Positions 13,010 to 15,080 of a DNA stretch of 15,080 nucleotides are shown here, piece after piece. Source of the stretch: JAZQLP01 sp045629205. Lineage in GTDB: Bacteria > Bacillota > Clostridia > Oscillospirales > UBA644. The translations under genes and the position numbers were made by a program. The DNA is taken from positions 1 to 15,080 of the forward strand of contig JAZQQT010000026.1 in assembly GCA_045629205.1 (NCBI GenBank). Direction: 5' to 3'. Below the pieces are notes generated by a model. It saw only the letters and a program-made list of their open reading frames with translations. It had not been told where the DNA came from and ran no database searches. Every line of letters starts with the position of its first letter. Position 1 is the stretch's first letter.

Positions 13010-15080
13010 ATGCTGAAATTTCAAAACATAACAAAATCATACAAAGTAGGAGATATGGAGATTCCCGCCATTAAGGGAATCTCCATAGAATTCCGTAAAA
13101 ACGAATTTGTATCCGTGCTCGGTCCGTCCGGTTGCGGTAAAACAACGTTTCTTAACATTATCGGAGGTCTCGACAGATACGACAGCGGAGATCTTTCCGT
13201 TAACGGAAAATCAACAAAAAAATTCACCGAGCGGGACTGGGATAATTACAGAAACCACTCGGCCGGCTTTGTTTTTCAAAGCTACAACCTGATTCCCCAC
13301 CAAACGGTTCTCGCAAATGTTGAGTTGGCTCTTACCCTTTCCGGTATTTCCAAGAAGGAAAGAAGAAAACGTGCCGAAGAAGTATTGAAAAAAGTCGGAC
13401 TCGGCGACCAAATAAAGAAAAAGCCGAATCAGCTTTCGGGAGGTCAGATGCAGCGTGTTGCCATTGCCCGCGCGCTCGTAAACGATCCCGAAATATTGCT
13501 TGCCGATGAACCGACAGGAGCGCTCGACTCCGAAACAAGCGTTCAGATAATGAATCTGCTCAAGGAAATATCGGACGAAAAATTGATCATAATGGTCACA
13601 CATAATCCCGATCTTGCAGAGCAGTATTCCACGCGTATAGTCAGATTACTTGACGGTAAAATCACAAGCGATTCAATGCCCTATTCAGGCGAAGAAGCGG
13701 CTGCGACAAAAGAAACGAAAAAAGAAAAGAAACCTTCAATGTCTTTCTTAACGGCATTGTCGCTCAGTTTTACAAATCTTCTCACTAAAAAAGGAAGAAC
13801 GTTTCTTACGGCGTTTGCGGGTTCAATAGGCATCATAGGTATCGCTCTCATAATGTCGCTCGCAAACGGGTTTAACGCATATATCAACAAGGTTGAGGAA
13901 GATACACTTTCATCCTATCCTCTTGAAATCACTTCTCAGACCGTCAATATGTCGAGTCTGCTCACTTCATTCTCCGATATGAAAAACGCGGTAAACGGTG
14001 ACAAAGAGGACGGAAAAATCTACTCCGCCAACATAATGTCGGATATGATGTCAACAATGATGGCTCAGATCGAGACAAACGACCTGACAGAATTCAAGTC
14101 GTTTATCGATGACGATGCCAACGGAATAAAAGAACTCAGCAATGACATAAAATATTCTTATGATATCAACGCTTGTATTTATACTCTCGACAAAGACGGA
14201 AACGCGCTGCAGGTAAATCCTTCCTCGGTCATGAAAATGCTGACTGCAGGTGCGGGAGGAAGCGGAGCAGGCATGTCACAGCGTTCGGTCATCACCTCCG
14301 GTATGGAAAGCTGGAAAGAAATGATAGACAACGAAGAACTGCTCAAATCACAGTATAATGTTGTTGCAGGAAGATGGCCGAAGAACTGCGACGAAGTAGT
14401 GTTTATCACAAACGATTCACGAACTGTTTCCGACTTTCTTCTCTATTCTCTCGGATTGAAAGATCAGAGCGAGCTCAGAACCATTATGGAAAAAGCCGCT
14501 CAGGGCGAAGAATACGAAACAGAAGCCGTATCTTTCACTTATGACGAAATTCTTAACCTCGAATATACAGTTCTCCTCCCGACCGATATTTATGAAAAAG
14601 ACGACAGCGGAAAATGGATCGACAAATCACGCGACACCGATTACATGAACAATGCCGTGAAAAACGGGATGAAGCTTAAAATCGTCGGAATTATAGCTCC
14701 ATCGGACAACACGGTTATGGAAAGCGACGGTTCTATCGGATATCTCCGCTCGTTAACCGACTACATTATCACTCATAACAACGACAGCGCGATTATTCAG
14801 GAACAGAAAGCGAACCCGGAAACAGACATCTTTACGGGTCTTCCGTTCTCCGAAGACGGTGAAGTGACTTATTCGGAATTCGATATGTCAACTCTCACAC
14901 CGGAGCAGCAGGCATATCTCGCAACGCTCTCTAAAGAAGAGCTCGCGGCTCTTATGGAATCCTACCGGACGCCGACAAGCTCATCAGCGACATATGACGG
15001 AAACCTTGAAAAACTTTCCGCTGTTGACACCGAATATCCTTCGGCGATCTTTATTTATCCCAAGGATTTTGACGCAAAAG
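13010..15080 (+). CDS. ABC transporter, fused ATPase and FtsX/MacB-like permease, 3' end missing
   Basis: The frame is open from the ATG at 13010 to the end of the window (690 residues seen). AGGAAG lies about 9 nt before the ATG, inside the end of the HtrA gene. The ATPase is complete: Walker A GPSGCGKTT (38-46), signature LSGGQ (142-146), Walker B ILLADEP with Asp166-Glu167, and a switch His in VTHNPD. After a lysine-rich linker, a membrane segment follows KKGRTFLT at about residue 265-287. A long hydrophilic extracellular domain follows and still continues at the edge. This order matches the MacB-like single-chain exporters, which move peptides, lipoproteins or antimicrobials by a mechanical outward push. 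The missing part should hold three further membrane segments. The substrate is unknown. Confidence 0.93.
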   Translation, partial: MLKFQNITKSYKVGDMEIPAIKGISIEFRKNEFVSVLGPSGCGKTTFLNIIGGLDRYDSGDLSVNGKSTKKFTERDWDNYRNHSAGFVFQSYNLIPHQTVLANVELALTLSGISKKERRKRAEEVLKKVGLGDQIKKKPNQLSGGQMQRVAIARALVNDPEILLADEPTGALDSETSVQIMNLLKEISDEKLIIMVTHNPDLAEQYSTRIVRLLDGKITSDSMPYSGEEAAATKETKKEKKPSMSFLTALSLSFTNLLTKKGRTFLTAFAGSIGIIGIALIMSLANGFNAYINKVEEDTLSSYPLEITSQTVNMSSLLTSFSDMKNAVNGDKEDGKIYSANIMSDMMSTMMAQIETNDLTEFKSFIDDDANGIKELSNDIKYSYDINACIYTLDKDGNALQVNPSSVMKMLTAGAGGSGAGMSQRSVITSGMESWKEMIDNEELLKSQYNVVAGRWPKNCDEVVFITNDSRTVSDFLLYSLGLKDQSELRTIMEKAAQGEEYETEAVSFTYDEILNLEYTVLLPTDIYEKDDSGKWIDKSRDTDYMNNAVKNGMKLKIVGIIAPSDNTVMESDGSIGYLRSLTDYIITHNNDSAIIQEQKANPETDIFTGLPFSEDGEVTYSEFDMSTLTPEQQAYLATLSKEELAALMESYRTPTSSSATYDGNLEKLSAVDTEYPSAIFIYPKDFDAK

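Noticed and set aside
1..15080. CRISPR array, insertion sequence, prophage or attachment site next to the tRNA
   Set aside because: No spaced direct repeats, transposase or integrase frames, and no repeat of the tRNA 3' end were seen in the window.

Overview
The window looks like chromosomal DNA of an anaerobic Bacillota bacterium of class Clostridia, probably an uncultured gut or rumen type. This is inferred from AGGAG-type ribosome binding sites, TTGACA/TATAAT promoters, a CCA-encoding tRNA gene, and the gene mix (clostridial-style pyridoxamine kinase, DUF1667 protein, GH3 glycosidase, TVP38 protein, ECF sigma factor operon). I see no phage genes, insertion sequences or CRISPR array.

Layout. 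1-1635 (+) is the C-terminal part of a large secreted alpha-2-macroglobulin-like protein that starts outside the window. It is followed by a membrane-anchored protein of unknown function (1713-2411) and a short frameshifted relic of what may be a related protein (about 2412-2551). A perfect 15-bp hairpin at 2568-2604 ends this rightward block and the leftward block that meets it. The leftward block is a Gfo/Idh/MocA oxidoreductase (2625-3899) and a TVP38/DedA-type membrane protein (3959-4669).

The gap 4670-4815 holds two divergent promoters whose -35 boxes both overlap one inverted repeat (4711-4730). Rightward runs a visibly AT-rich three-gene unit: ECF sigma factor (4816-5298), overlapping membrane protein that is probably its anti-sigma factor (5291-6133), and a secreted cysteine-peptidase-like protein broken by two in-frame stops (6152-6901). 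Composition and codon use differ from the neighbours, so this unit may have been acquired.

Next, a consensus promoter (7014-7042) drives a small four-cysteine DUF1667 protein (7061-7414) and, only 2 nt later, a tRNA-Thr(CGT) gene (7417-7492) with its own terminator. Leftward genes follow: a GH3 beta-glycosidase (7633-9798) and a pyridoxamine/pyridoxal kinase (9924-10775), each with a terminator. Divergent from the kinase is a GNAT acetyltransferase (10941-11528). The window ends with an apparent envelope operon: a membrane-anchored HtrA-type protease with PDZ domain (11614-13005) and, 4 nt later, a fused ABC ATPase-permease of MacB-like architecture that runs off the right edge (13010-15080).

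Themes: cell-surface homeostasis (macroglobulin-like protein, TVP38, ECF sigma/anti-sigma, HtrA, ABC exporter) and plant-glycan or sugar use (GH3, Gfo/Idh/MocA). The least familiar material is the sigma / anti-sigma / secreted-protein unit with its shared inverted repeat, and the protein-tRNA transcription unit. Neither can be called a new system from sequence alone.
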